This document shows positions 9,956-22,055 of a stretch of DNA of 64,000 nucleotides, one piece after another. The stretch comes from Cytospora piceicola (lineage: Eukaryota; Ascomycota; Sordariomycetes; Diaporthales; Cytosporaceae): positions 124,001 through 188,000 of the forward strand of contig JALQBC010000048.1 of assembly GCA_023375675.1 (NCBI GenBank). Reading direction: 5' to 3'. The notes below the pieces were generated by a model. The model made no database searches and was not told the DNA's origin. It saw only the letters and a list, made by a program, of their open reading frames with translations. The stretch's first letter is position 1. Every line of letters begins with the position of its first letter. The position numbers were made by a program, and so were the translations under genes.

Positions 9956-12139
9956 ATGACCACTGCTATACCCACCATCATACCACGTTTCCAGAAGAAG
10001 CCGCCCTTCACCCTCGAGGTCCCAGGCCAGGAGCCCGTCGAAGGCGAGACTCCCATCCGCCGAATCCCCCCGTCCATTCCCGACCTGATCGCGAAGCCTG
10101 CCCCCAACATCTCTACCACCTATGAGCTCGTCCGCGTGTCTGTCGAGAAGTTTGGAAACGCAAAATGTATGGGCTCGCGGAAGCTCATCCGCACCCACCA
10201 GGAGACCAAGAAGGTGAAGAAGATGGTAGACGGCGAGGAGCGCGAGGTCGACAAGCAGTGGACCTACTTCGAGCTGAGCGGATACGAATACCTGAGCTTC
10301 TCCGAGTACGAGAAGCTCATGCTCCAGGTTGGTTCGGGCCTGCGGGAGCTGGGCTTGGAAAAGGGGGATAGAGTGCACATCTTTGCCGCCACGAGCTCAT
10401 ACTGGCTGGCCATGTCACATGGCGCCGCTTCCCAGTCCATGCCTATCGTCACTGCCTACGACACCCTCGGAGAGGAGGGCCTGCGGCATTCCATGGTCGC
10501 CACCAAGGCCAAGGCCATCTTCCTGGACCCCCACCTCCTGCCGACCCTGACCAACGTGCTCAAGGATGCGACCGAGATCAAGTACGTCATTTGGAACAGC
10601 CAGAACGAGCTCAAGAAGGAGCACGTCGACAAGCTCAAGGCCGCATACCCGGATGTCCAGGTCATCAGTTTCGATGCCTTGAGGGTGTTGGGCGAGGAGA
10701 ACCCTTCCGATCCGGTGCCACCCGAGGCCGAGGACCTTTGCTGCATCATGTACACCTCTGGATCTACCGGCACGCCAAAGGGCGTTCCCCTGAAGCATAG
10801 CAACGTCGTCGCAGCTGTCGCGGGAGTCTCAGTGGTTGTGCAACCCCACGTCGGCCCGGGAGACGGCGTCCTGACATATCTTCCCCTGGCTCACATCTTG
10901 GAGTTCGTCTTCGAGAACGCGTCGATATACTGGGGCGCAACGATGGGTTATGGCAACCCGAAGACCCTCTCTGATGCCTCGGTGCGCAAGTGCAAGGGAG
11001 ACATCCGCGAGTTCAAGCCAAGCGTATTAGTTGGTGTGCCTGCTGTCTGGGAAAACGTGAAGAAGGGTATCATCGGCAAGGTGAACGCGGGGAGCGCGAT
11101 TGTGAGGAACCTGTTCTGGGGTGCATTGTGGGCCAAGAGCACCCTCATGGGCTACGGCCTGCCAGGCTCCGGGATCCTGGATGCTGTGGTGTTCAAGAAG
11201 ATCAAGGAGGCCACTGGTGGCCGTTTGAAGCTGTGCATGAACGGTGGCGGTCCTGTCTCCAAGGATACGCAACGGTTCCTCTCCATGGCCATCTGCCCCA
11301 TGATCAGCGGTTATGGTCTGACAGAGACGACAGCCATGGGCTGCCTACAGAACCCCATGGAGTGGACATCAGAGTCCATTGGCGCCATGCCAGCTGCCGT
11401 CGAGGCGAAGCTGGTCGACTTCCCCGACGCCGGCTACTACTCTACCAACAAGCCCAACGCACAGGGCGAGGTCTGGCTGCGTGGACCTAGCATCATGGAT
11501 GGATACTACCAGAACGACAAGGAGACGGCGGAATCCCTGACCTCTGACGGCTGGTTCAAGACGGGCGACATCGGCGAGTGGGACCACAACGGCCACCTCA
11601 AGCTCATCGACCGCAAGAAGAACCTGATCAAGACGCTTAACGGCGAGTACATCGCCCTCGAGAAGCTGGAGTCCATCTACCGGTCGGCCACCGTGGTCGC
11701 CAACATCTGCGTGTTCGCGGACGACTCCAAGGCGAAGCCCATAGCCATCATCGTGCCGGCCGAGCCCGCGCTCAAGAAGCTCGCCGAGAAGAACGGGATC
11801 GAGGGCTCGGTGCTCGAGGAGCTGGTGCACAACAAGAAGCTGCAGGGCGCCGTGCTGAAGGAGCTGCAGGCTGCCGGCCGGTCGGGTGGCCTGGCCGGCA
11901 TCGAGATTGTCGAGGGTGTCGTCCTGAGTGACGAGGAGTGGACACCGCAGAATGTAAGTCCCCCTTATGAAACTCGCAGCAGCCCCTTGCACACCTGGGG
12001 CTGTTTTTGACCATTCAAGAGAGATAACTGACCACATTCACAACAGGGCTACGTGACTGCGGCCCAGAAGCTGAATCGGAAGGGCATTGTGAGCAACTTC
12101 AAGAAACAGATTGCTCAGGCGTACGGTTCCTCCGAGTGA
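9956..12139 (+). CDS. FAA: Long-chain acyl-CoA synthetase (Faa1/Faa4 type)
   Basis: Exons 9956-11953 and 12047-12139 encode 696 residues, the usual length for fungal Faa1/Faa4 (about 700). The enzyme activates long-chain fatty acids with ATP and CoA through an acyl-adenylate. The P-loop-like AMP motif YTSGSTGTPKGVPLKH lies at ~residues 265-280, the GYGLTETTAMGC motif at ~445, and the FACS signature DGWFKTGDIGEW followed by LIDRKKNLIKTLNGEYIALE at ~530-570. The last exon ends AYGSSE, without a peroxisomal PTS1 tripeptide. This favours a cytosolic/lipid-droplet or ER role over a peroxisomal one. The intron (93 nt) has GTAAGT, an AACTGAC branch and AACAG. The 3' end converges on the NCS-1 gene. 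Confidence 0.96.
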
Positions 12140-12634
12140 TTGTAGTCGGTGGTCATTCTTTATTTTTTGTTGTTTATTTGTCTCCTGCGCGGTGTCAATG
12201 CTTATCGGTCGTTTTGGACTCGTCTCTACAGGAGGGATTGTGGATATCATCAACCTTGGAAGACATGAGAGAGTTGGTTTAGCAGGGGCTCCGTAGGCCA
12301 TGTAATAATCTAGTATGGCGTGAAGGCTAGGCGAAAAGCAAAACGAACCAACCTGGGAGGATTTTCGCGAATTCAAACCACTCTGCTTGATCCGTTGCTC
12401 ACGAGATGCGCCCCTGGTTAACGGCTGGGAGCACTACCAGGCAGTTGGACGAAGGGATGACGAAAGCACCAAGCATCTTGTTTGCTACAGTAGACCCAAA
12501 TGTTTTTAAGGAACTTCCTCAGGGTAACGAAAAAACCAACGCCCTCCTCCCACATGGCATTCCACCCTGCTGCTCCCTTACCGGGGCCCTCCCCCCACCA
12601 TCGATGCCGTTTCACCGTGCACGCGCCGGGGGTT
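12140..12634. other. Intergenic region between convergent genes
   Basis: This is the shared 3' flank of the acyl-CoA synthetase (plus) and the calcium sensor (minus). It has T-rich sequence just after the first stop (12160-12180). No gene is seen. Confidence 0.6.
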
Positions 12635-13967
12635 TTAGACCAGACCGTCATATAACGATAAGGCAGACACGATGGTCTCGTCGCGTTTGCTGCCCTCCTT
12701 GAACTCGTCCATGTCCAGGCTGCCGTTCTCGTCCTTGTCCATCATCCGGAATATCTTCTTCACGCGCTTCTCGGGGGTATCTTCGTCTTCTGGCAGCTTC
12801 ACCATAGAACCAACCTGTGTTCGGCGCCAACAATTAGCCTCGCGGTCTTTCTCTTATCGTTGTCTGGCACGACATCATAGAAACAAAGCAAAAAAAGGGG
12901 GGGAGGCGAGGAGCGGGGTCCGTACCATCTTGTAGATGGCCTCCACGATCTTGAGCATCTCGTCGTAGCTGATCTTGCCGTCGCCGTCGATGTCGTAGAG
13001 CTGGAACGCCCAGTCGAGCTTGTCCTCCATCTTGCCCCTGGACGTGACGCTCAGCGCGCAGATGAACTCCTTGAAGTCGATGGTCCCGGACTTGTCGCTG
13101 TCGAAAACGTTGAAGACATAATCTGCAAAACTCGACGGATCACCGAACGGGAAGAACTGCCGGTAGATCTTTTGGAACTCGTCCTTGGTGAGCATGCCCG
13201 AGGGGCAGTCTTTGAGGAAACCTGTTGTTGGATTGCGCCCGCGCCGCGCTCGTTGTCAGCCTCTTTTTCGCCCTCCCGACGGGTCGAATTGTCACGGTGA
13301 GCGAGGGAGGTTCGCTAGGAGGTAATCATGTGGTATGGGTTGGTAGGGGGGGGGGTGGTGCATGTTACACGACATCTGCGCTCTGTTCCTGCGCCTATGA
13401 CGAGGACCCGAAAGCGGGGGTGCAGAGGTGTGAAGCGGGATCGAGGAGGAGGAGGTGGTGGTGGGAAGGGGTCTTGATTGCGGCCATGGTTGTTTGCGCG
13501 TGAGATGGGCGCCGGGTCAGGAAGGGAATATGTGCGCACCCTTGTACCATTGTTGCAGCTCCTTCTTGTCAAAGTGTGTTGACTTCTGTAGCTCGGCCAG
13601 CTGCTCTTGTGAGAGCTTGGACTGTCTGTTTCGCGCGTGCTGGTCAGCCGGGACGTTGTGGTACGATATCGCATGATGAGGGAATGTCGTCCATGTCGCC
13701 GTGAATTGCTGGAGATAACATGGCTGCGCCGAGGAGGGGAGAGCAGGGCTCGGGCGGGCCGGATGTCCCAACTCCTCGGGTGATCAATGTCCCCCGTACA
13801 CCCCTCATATCGGAAAGGAACGAAACAGCAATGACCCGCCTCGTTCGATTGCCCGCTCTTCGTGTACCCGAGACTGGTGCCGCTGACGGGCGTGCGCGTG
13901 CGTGTGCGTGCGTGCCGACGTTGGGATGCCAGGAAGAGGGGGAGGTTCCAACTCACGATTTACCCAT
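12635..13967 (-). CDS. ncs1: Neuronal calcium sensor 1 / frequenin (EF-hand protein)
   Basis: Four exons, 13967-13957 (only 11 nt), 13625-13540, 13221-12926 and 12814-12635, sum to exactly 190 residues, the standard NCS-1 length. The protein begins [16 protein letters not shown], giving an N-myristoylation glycine at position 2. The degenerate first EF-hand contains the cysteine-proline pair in [10 protein letters not shown]. Three canonical calcium loops follow: [26 protein letters not shown] and [13 protein letters not shown]. In fungi NCS-1 activates the phosphatidylinositol 4-kinase Pik1 at membranes and takes part in calcium tolerance. Introns 1 and 2 are unusually long for this window (331 and 318 nt); intron 3 is 111 nt. 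The family call is very secure. Confidence 0.97.
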
Positions 13968-14012
13968 ACTCGGTTGTTCGTCACCAGCACTCTAAGCCGC
14001 TGGCCGGTGATA

Positions 14013-14050
14013 GTGGTGGTGGTGGTGGTGGTGGTGTTGGTGGTGTTGAG
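14013..14050. repeat. GGT microsatellite
   Basis: About 38 bp of GTGGTGGTGG-type sequence with two interruptions. It lies just upstream of the NCS-1 first exon. Confidence 0.85.
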
Positions 14051-14430
14051 GTCGGTGGCAACGTCAGCGGGAGGGGTTCTGCGACGAGCCCTCAAAGTAG
14101 CTGGGCGGGAGGTGGTGTTATAATCGCGGTGCGACGCTTGGCGTTGAGGGAGGCTTTCACGAGATCGGAGAATAGAGATCGGTCGTGCTCTGGCTGCCTT
14201 GGGTCGCGGATGTGGGATGGGATCGTCTATGTGACTTTCTTTTTTTTCTTTCTTGCAGTAGCCACTCGGTGGGATCGGCGGAGGGGAGTGAGTGAGAGAG
14301 AGGGGAAGAAAAAAAAAAGAAGGATGAGGCTGAGAAGGAGAGAAAAGAGCAAGAGTGGGAATATCGTGTGGTCGTTGGATGCAGGTCAGGCCTGGACTCT
14401 GTTCTCTGGTCTTGGTAAGGAGACTGGGGG

Positions 14431-14468
14431 GGATGGATGGATGGATGGATGGATGGATATGGATGGAG
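14431..14468. repeat. GGAT tetranucleotide microsatellite
   Basis: Seven GGAT units in a row, one AT interruption, then further GGAT units. More imperfect copies follow to about 14500. Confidence 0.9.
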
Positions 14469-16100
14469 GGATGATGAAATGTGCTAGGGATGGGATGGAT
14501 GGATGCAGGTGGTTCGCTCAATGGAGGCGGGACAAGTGGGCAGCAGGCCGGCGGGCGGGCGATTTGATAACAGGTTCTTTGCCAGGCAGGCCAGGTACTG
14601 CTCAGGCTGTATGTATACCTACCTTGGTACCTGAGCAGGTACTACTTACTGTACCCATACTAGGTACCTAGGGTACTAAGCACCTGGGCAGCTAAGTACC
14701 TACTGTAGGTACATAGGTGAGCAAGCAGTAGGGGGGTACGTCAGTGACCCTTCTAACACCATAGCACACATAGCACACATAGCACACACCTGGGCAGTTT
14801 ATGTACGCTGGTACGGTGGCATAGTAGCGCCTACTGCTGTAGTACTGTAGGTAGTACTTGGGCAGTAGCCAACCATCGGACACATGTGTAAACCCGTGAG
14901 GAAATGACCGATCGAGTCCACCAGGGAGGGACTGTGCCAGGGCTGGGGCTGGTGGTGCTGGTGGTGCTCGTGGTGCTGGTGCTTCTGATGAGGGGATCCA
15001 TCCATGGGCGGACGATATGGGAGGGGTCTATCCCGGATCTAGGTACATACAACAGATAGACAAGACACAGCTGACATAATGCCCGCCAACGCCATGGTTT
15101 TGCTCAGCCCTCCTCAAGAGGTAGGGGAACCCAGACGGTGGAGGGCCCGGACAATGGAGAAAACCAGAGTAGTGTTAAACCTTGACGTGTGCGTTGACGC
15201 GCAGGCACCACATATATCCTGTGCGCAAGTCATTTTCGCGGCCTCCAGATTGTCGAGATCAGCATCGACGCAGTCATGCGGCTGTCGTTGTTTACCTCCA
15301 AGTACCCTGGCAGGCCTGGGTACCGGTTGGTGTAGCAGCCACCCCCAACAAGGTGGGTTCCAGGCCGGGCTATGTATATAAGTACTGCTCCATATTATTT
15401 TTTTGAGGCACCCGACGGCCGACCGGCCATGTGTGTCCAGACTCCAAGTCAGCCTGCTGTGCCAGTCTTGCGAGCCGTGTTACCAAATATGTTATATAAA
15501 AAGACCGTCTTCTCGTTCCATTCTCTGTGCACTGGGTGACGACGATGCGCGCAATCATCCATCGCCTTTTGGGTTGCAGAAAGCAGACTTACTGACAGAC
15601 AGAAGACAAAGCGGAGATGCCGGTAAAGGCAGCCGGCGAGGGCAAGGAGGCTTTGATAAATTGTGTGTTTAGAGAAGAACAGTCCTTCATGCAACAAGAC
15701 AACTCTCATTAGCAAGTAAGCCAAGCGAATGGGAACTTCTTCCAGACAAAAGACAGAAAGGCCATATGTACACAACATACCCTCCCCGCCTCCCTTCCAA
15801 ACAACGGCTCCATCCTTCTCCAGTGCGCCCATCCAATGACACCCCCGCCAGCCTCATCCCATGCTACATGAAAACCCTCCCAGACGATTGTGTATGTATA
15901 ATCACCGCCGTAACCACCCATTGTTTTCCATCAACATAAACAAAAAGGAACAAATGTGCAGGAAAAGAAATAAAAGGACTTCAAACGCCTTGGCTCCTGG
16001 TTCCCCATGCCGATGCCGATTAGGTTCCAGCTCTTGATGATGTGAAGCAAAAAGCAAGCCCCCTTCCCCCCCCCCACCCCCCCTCTGCCACTACCACTGC

Positions 16101-18819
16101 CTAGCCAACCACCGCCTGCGATGACAGGCTCTCCAGGAACCCGGAGAGGTCCTCCTTCCTCACCTCCACGACGCAGTGCTCGAAGCTATCGATCCTGACA
16201 CGGGCGCTCGTCTCCGCGATGACGTCCTGGAAGGCCGTTCCGAACCTGTTCAGGCCGAAGCTCTTGCCGCGGGCCTCGTCTTCGTCGTCCTCCGAGCCCG
16301 AGTCCGAAGACGCGTCGGACCCTTCCGACTCGGTGTCGTCGTCAAAGTCGTCGTCCTCGTCCTCGTCGCTGTGCCCGCTGGCCCGCTTGGCGGCCCGCTT
16401 CTCGTCCCTGATCTTCTGCTTGTTCCGCCTGCTCTCCTCCTTGGCCTTCGCCTTGTCCTGTCTCAGCTGCTCCTTCTTCTTGGCCGCCTCCTTGTCCAGG
16501 AACGCCATGTCCGGGCCGCCTCCTCCACCCGTGCCGACCACGACGTACACCCCCCGCTTCTCGTCGAGGCTGGCGACGACGAGGGGTGTGCCGCGTCCGC
16601 CGTGCGCCAGCTTCCCAGTCGCGTCCTTCTCCTGCTCCGCTAGCGCCTCCCCGATCCAGAGGGCAAGTTTGGTGAGTGCGCCGGGGTGGTTGAAAATGGG
16701 AGCTTCCGCGCTGTCCTTGACGATGCACATGCGGAACGCCCGCAAGTGCGATATCTGTTTTTTCTTCAGCAGAGCGGTGCCGGTGTTGAAGATTGCTTTA
16801 TGCAGGAACTGTGCTGTCGGCAGGCCGGCTTTGAGTGCTTCAATACTGCCACGTGTTAGCTGGCACCGACAGAGGTTGATCAACCGCATCGGTGGACCCT
16901 GTCGACTTACTTTTCAAGCGCATCATACGCTTCGAAGAACCTGGGCAGCCATTCCTCACTCTGCGCGGTGAGCTGGTCATCAGCGTCATCGAGCATCTGC
17001 TGCGACGACCCGTCCACGGAAGTTGAGCTGGGGAGAGTAGCATGCTTCCCAACTTCAAGAAGAGCACCTATCACAACGCCGACGTCCTGGGCACTCAGAG
17101 TTGCGCGCCATCCCCAACTTCTGACGAAGCCCCATCCGTCTTTTGCGCCGCCACGGTCCTTACCGTCCGTCTCGACGGTCGGCACCATATCATCGAGGTT
17201 GTAGAGCGAGGCGTACTTCAGCAGCTTCGTGCGCAGCTCACGCTTGAGCATTATGTCCATGTGCGCGTAGCTTTGCCTGCATTGGACCAGGCTCACGCCC
17301 ATCTTGGCGAGTAGCTTGTGCAGGCGTTTGAGCCCGGTCTCGCTGTACGTCTTCAACCGCGAGAACAGATAGGGCGAGTGCAGCATGCTATCGTAGAGAC
17401 TCCAGTGCCTGATCAACAGGAACCTCGGCTCCGGAGATAACCGGATGCTCATGTCCTCGGGACTCCTTGCCGTTGTGGGTATGATGCCGGCGGCTTCCGG
17501 CGTGACCCTGCCGTTGACGCTTTCGAGTTCGGGAGGGTTTAACCGGCGCACCTCATCACGTAGGAGCTGGCGGATCTGGGCACCACGCATGCCTAGCCAC
17601 CCTGAAGCAGTCTTAGGCCCAGTGCTCCTCATGGGCACGGAAACACCGGCCGACGACCGCCCGTACAATTCCATGGATGTGACACCGACGATTGTCAGCC
17701 ACAGGATATCATTGTCCTCGCGACCGAGCTCTGATGCCAAGGAGTAGACCATCGACGAGATTGGTTCTGAATAGGCTGTGCCGTTGCGGTAGTAGTCCCG
17801 CAGAACGGTCTCATGCTCCCGCTTCAGACGAAGCAGACGCCTCCTCAGTGTACGTGCTGAGGGTCCTCTCGGAGGCTGAGCAGCAGTCGGCGGGTCTCCA
17901 TCCTGGCCATATGAGGACATCAAGCCCTGATCCAGGGACATCAGCCCGCGTTGTCTAGGACGCTGCGGTGATTCTGGTATGGGAGTTGACTGGCCCAATC
18001 GGTTAGCATATGTTGTAATTGAACCATGTTTAGCAATGTTCTTAGGCTTACCGAGTTGCTCCTTCTCTTTTGCCGTGGTCTGTCGTCAAATTCACTATCG
18101 TCCTCCTCATCTTGGTCAGACCAAGACTTGCGCTTCTGCCCAGGGCGCGGTGTGGCTTCAGGCTCCTCGCCCTCTTCGCTTTCCGAATCACTGTCCCCGA
18201 GCATCTCACCGTTGTCCTCGATGTCAGGCATCTCCATGAGCGCCATATATGCGTCCCTCTGCGGCCGTAACTCGTCCTCAATGTCCCCATCATCAAAGAC
18301 CACCAGCCCGCCTCTGCCCGGCTTATATGCGCGGTCGATCCGACCAGCCGTGACACCGACAGGGGTCCGGGCCTGGTAGCTGGAAGCAAATTCGGTCTCT
18401 GGCTCGAGCGGGAAGCCCCCAAATACGTTCCCCAGGTTCCAAGGGCGGCGCGAGTCCATGACCCATACCTCGACGCCCCCGAACGTTGTCTCCTCGCCCT
18501 CGAGCTCGAGTCCGAGGACGGTACCCAGGTCTACCATGCCGCCAACCCCGAGACAGATGACAACACCGCCCGGTCCGCCGTTCTGCGTCATGAGGGGGCT
18601 GACCATATCCCTGCCAATGCGCTCGAGGTCGCCATATCCGGCGACGGGTTGGATCTTGTGTGGGATGTAGTCGTTTTTGAGAAGTCGTGTGAGTATCCTG
18701 CAGCCGCAGAGAGCATCGGGTTCGAGGGCGACGAGGATAAGGACCTGTGGCGACTGGGAGTGACAAGTGCTTTGCAGGTGCAGGTAGAGCTTGGAGATGA
18801 GGGAACGCGGCAGATACAT
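16101..18819 (-). CDS. CDC45: DNA replication initiation factor Cdc45
   Basis: Exons 18819-18052, 17989-16911 and 16845-16101 give 863 residues. Cdc45 is the RecJ/DHH-like subunit of the CMG helicase (Cdc45-Mcm2-7-GINS) that fires replication origins. Family hallmarks are the start MYLPRSLISKLYLHL, the N-terminal block LVALEPDALCGCRILTRLL, the conserved DILWLTIVGVTS and the C-terminal FLHKAIFNTGTALL. Two acidic disordered inserts occur, at residues ~210-256 (ending in a basic KRR patch that may be a nuclear signal) and ~730-805 (basic Lys/Arg stretch, then Asp/Glu/Ser run). They make it longer than yeast Cdc45 (650). Introns of 62 and 65 nt have GTAAG donors; the second shows a GCTAAC branch. 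A possible MCB box lies 20 bp upstream of the ATG. Confidence 0.96.
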
Positions 18820-20355
18820 GGCTAATTAATCAAGCTAGACGCGTCTCCTGATTTGCATTGCCGCTTCATATAATGTTTCGTACTCGACAGACGACTTGGG
18901 GTAGATTGGGTCGGGTTCGGACGAGAGGCGAGACGTTGAGGGCGAGACGAGCCTCGGATCGTGGCTATCCTTTTTAAATTCGAATCGAGAGGTGGGCATG
19001 AACTGCAGGAGCTGGACCGGATGCAGGCAGGCAGGCAGGCTTGAATTGACGTGGACGCGACGCGACTGAAGAAAGGTCAACTCGTTGTTAAAATGCTCGA
19101 AAACGATGCGTTGGATCCTGGCACGGCAGCAGGGAGACTATGATTTGATTGCCTCTGGAAAGGACAGTACAAGAACAAGATTTCACATGAGGAGGAGAGT
19201 TGCAGTAGATTGGGTCAAAGGTGGGCGCTGGGAAGCAAATGCCGTTTACTGGTGTGGTGGTGTTAGTGGGCAGACGCGGTCCCATCTGCAAGACGCGCTT
19301 TTCCTAGGTCCCACCAGAAGTACTAATCTATATACCGGTAGTGCTATAACGTACCGGTACCAGTGGCCAGCCCAGCAGGCCCAGGTGTCAGGCCCAGGGC
19401 CAGCCCTGTCAGCTTGGTGGAGTCCGAGCCCTTGCCGTAAAGCACGGACTCCCGAGATTCGGGCCCGGACCTCTATTGGTACCCGGCCAGCGCCCGGCCA
19501 TCGACCGGCTACAGGCACCGGCTCATCAACTTGATTACCACTGACCTTCTCCGGACCCATTCGAGCTGGTCATTCTTGCCTATCAAGTATATCAGGGAGC
19601 CTCAAGACATTACCTCCTTCCAGAAGCGCTAACAAGCTACGTCTGCCTACAGGAGGAGGGTTGAAATATCTACCTCAAAGTCTTATAAAGTTATTCCGGA
19701 ACGCAGTATCTCCTCCCACTTTTGGTATTATTCCTCTTACTGGTATGCAGATGTGGTCTCATCGAACGCACATGCATGTAACCAGCCTCTGCCAGTATCG
19801 TCAAGGGTCGGCCCACATAATGGGTCTCATATCGTGAGAGCCGAATAACAGGTCAGGCCGTGGCTGTTTGCTGGTGACCTTGGGTTAGCATGAGGTCATA
19901 TAAGTTTGACCAAACAGGCGCCAAGAGAGTATGTCGTTCTGAAATTCCTGGAAGTTGTAATGAATCCCTTTCCCAGCTTGTAAATATCCACGCCGGAATT
20001 TCCTTCCTCCTGTTGCCAACATAAGCCCGGGATATACCATGGATCTCAACATTCCAGACTTCATATCGGACAGAAGCAGGCTGCTTTGAAGCGATGTTGC
20101 CTCTAGGCAGTCTTCTGCATTGCACCCACACCCCAGAATGGTATTTAGAGAGGACTACCCACGGAGATGCAGATGCAGTCTGACAGGCCTCTTCTTGGAG
20201 GACAATGCCTCGCAGAGGAGGTATTACTGGTGTTGCGCAGCTCATTATCATTAATTGCACGTACTTTGTAGGTAATTTTCTGAGCCATTATCCGTTGCAC
20301 GCCAGTCCCAAAACCCATGTGAACGCCGAGAAGTCATTGCCCCCGTTAGTATCCA
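18820..20355. other. Intergenic region upstream of CDC45
   Basis: About 1.5 kb with no recognisable gene. Near the CDC45 start there is ACGCGT (18839-18844), and two overlapping ACGCGAC words lie near 19054-19065. The stretch 19320-19560 is rich in CCGGT/GGCCAG words. The 135-aa and 149-aa open frames here show no family features. Confidence 0.5.
18839..18844. promoter_or_regulatory. Possible MluI cell-cycle box (MCB) of CDC45
   Basis: The palindrome ACGCGT lies about 20 bp upstream of the CDC45 ATG, with two related ACGCGA words ~220 bp further upstream. MBF binds ACGCGT to drive G1/S genes in yeasts, and CDC45 is such a gene there. The motif occurs about ten times in the window, so the match alone is weak. 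Confidence 0.35.
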
Positions 20356-22055
20356 TCAATGCCGCGCCTTCCTCCCATAGGTAACCCAAATATTGAAATA
20401 CGCATGCACCCGCGTATCCTGCCACTCCTTATCCACCTGCGCGGAAAACTCCTCAACCTGCTCCTTGCTCCATCCCATGAACCGCGTGAACAAGGCCATC
20501 ATAATACCGGACATCCCATCCCTGAAGTTGACAGCCGTCCTTTTCCCTACCTCTTTCCACTTCGGCTCGCGCGGCCATTCGTTGATGGGCCATTTGTATG
20601 GTATACGTACGATATCGACGAACCCGGCCTCATGCATCATGTCACCGGCGCCCTCGCAGGTGGTGAGCAGGAACCCCGACTTCTCGCCCGCTTCGACCAT
20701 TAGGTCACTCCACCTCTTGAGGGCCCCTTGAGGCAACATTGTATCATCGTCGCAGTATAAGGGGAACTGAATGTCTTGGATCTCGAGCCAGCCGTCGGGG
20801 TTGAGGTTCCTAATGTATACGTAAGCAATCTTTTGCCTTGCTGCCAACAGCGCCTCGGGAGGAAACCTCGTTGCGGGGCAGGGGGCTCACTCGAAGGCTT
20901 GTCGGTAGAAATTGGTCCAGTCCCTGAATGCGCCCGTCATCATCAGACAGTGGATGTAGTCGAACGGATAGCTGAAATTCCATGTCTCTTCTAGATCGTC
21001 TATCTCGAATTGCACGTTGGGTGGCTGGGCGCCATTGTTATTCTCTGTCTGGTCGGCTTTCTTTCATTGGATCAATGCTTACAACACTACCAAAGGGTTA
21101 GCATTATTAGATGGCGATGGAGTGTAAATCCTTACTATGCTGGCTGTATTGGCGACAAGTCAACGCCAATCACCTGTATCGAGTTAGTGATTCTGGCGGT
21201 GCAACAATATGTCCAGTCAGTTATCATACTTGTGCCTCTGGGTGCATCTCAGCTGAACAATAATAACGGTTAGTATAGGGCTGAGTGGCGGTTGAATAGT
21301 CTCAGAGGCTCACCAAAATCCAATGCCCAATAGCCTGGCAGGTCGTCAGCTCAACGCCATGCCAAGAACAGATACACTGGATGTGCGACCACACTTACCA
21401 ACGCCGCATCCAGCGTCCAAAACTCGATTTAATTTCTTGAAAGGGGCGAACGATAGGATATGGTCAAAAGTCAAGAGGCACAGATCGTATTGGAAAGCTG
21501 GACAAGGTTTAGCTGAGCACGAGAATGGCATGTAAATGTAACTAACTTTGCCTGTCGAGTTCTTGCTACTCAGTGTCAGTCAGAGTATACCAGAAAATAT
21601 GGCGGAACGAAGAATGCCAACGGAGGGAAGAGAGTGGTAGTGGGGAGAAAAAGGCGAGAGAAGCTTACCTCGTCGACCGGTAACACATATTTTCCTTCCT
21701 TGTATCCATGATATTTACGACCGTTCTCCTCCATACTTCTTAGAATAGAAGATCGGAGGGAAGCCGTCGACGAGAAGAGGGACATGTCCTGCTCCGAGGG
21801 CCAAGTTAGCAAGCTGAGACGGGCCGGCCAGTGATGCCTGGGGCACTTACAGATCCGAGGGCAGAATCAGGATCGGAGAAGATGGATTGACCATCCTAAC
21901 ATGGAATGTCAGTACAAGCTTCGCCACAGGCGAGTCCGCTGTGCGCTCGTTGCATGGACATCAGTTCAACATACATCGTCAAGGAAGTCATCGCTGTTGT
22001 TGTCTGGCTCCAGGTGGCCTACGCCGACTGACGGTTGTTCCTGGGTGTCTTCCAT
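20356..22055 (-). CDS. LaeA/TAM-like SAM-dependent methyltransferase, nine introns
   Basis: Ten exons: 22055-21975, 21895-21851, 21788-21669, 21565-21547 (19 nt), 21497-21399, 21334-21314 (21 nt), 21252-21230 (23 nt), 21173-~21141, 21024-20891 and 20809-20356. They give ~342 residues. SAM motif I is VLDAGCGVGYWALDFG (~113-128), followed by QVIGVDLSPIQP and VQFEIDDLEE, then a C-terminal half with NLNPDGWLEIQD and ENGRKYHGYKEGKYVLPVDEQE-type N-terminal motifs. This is the layout of fungal LaeA/UMTA-like methyltransferases, whose substrates are mostly unknown. Exon 8 to exon 9 does not join in frame with the obvious GTAAGG donor (21135). It joins only with a GC donor at 21140, giving IQP-PPNV. 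This is either a GC-AG intron or a frameshift. The ATG MEDTQEQPSV is the first in frame. A specific regulator role like LaeA is not claimed. Confidence 0.82.

Larger units (their letters stand above)
13968..16100. other. Intergenic region with many simple repeats
   Basis: About 2.1 kb upstream of the calcium sensor and downstream of CDC45. It contains GGT and GGAT microsatellites, short purine-rich runs (14304-14352) and TAGGTACCTAGG-like words near 14661. The larger open frames here translate to His/Thr/Pro repeats in one strand and Gly/Val or Met/Asp/Gly repeats in the other, as expected for microsatellites. I see no gene. The GT repeat next to the ATG may belong to the 5' UTR of the calcium sensor gene. 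Confidence 0.55.

Noticed and set aside
13805..14671. Frames of 238 aa (minus) and 269 aa (plus) upstream of the calcium sensor
   Set aside because: They consist of translated GGT, GGAT and purine repeats, and the first overlaps the true first exon of the calcium sensor gene.
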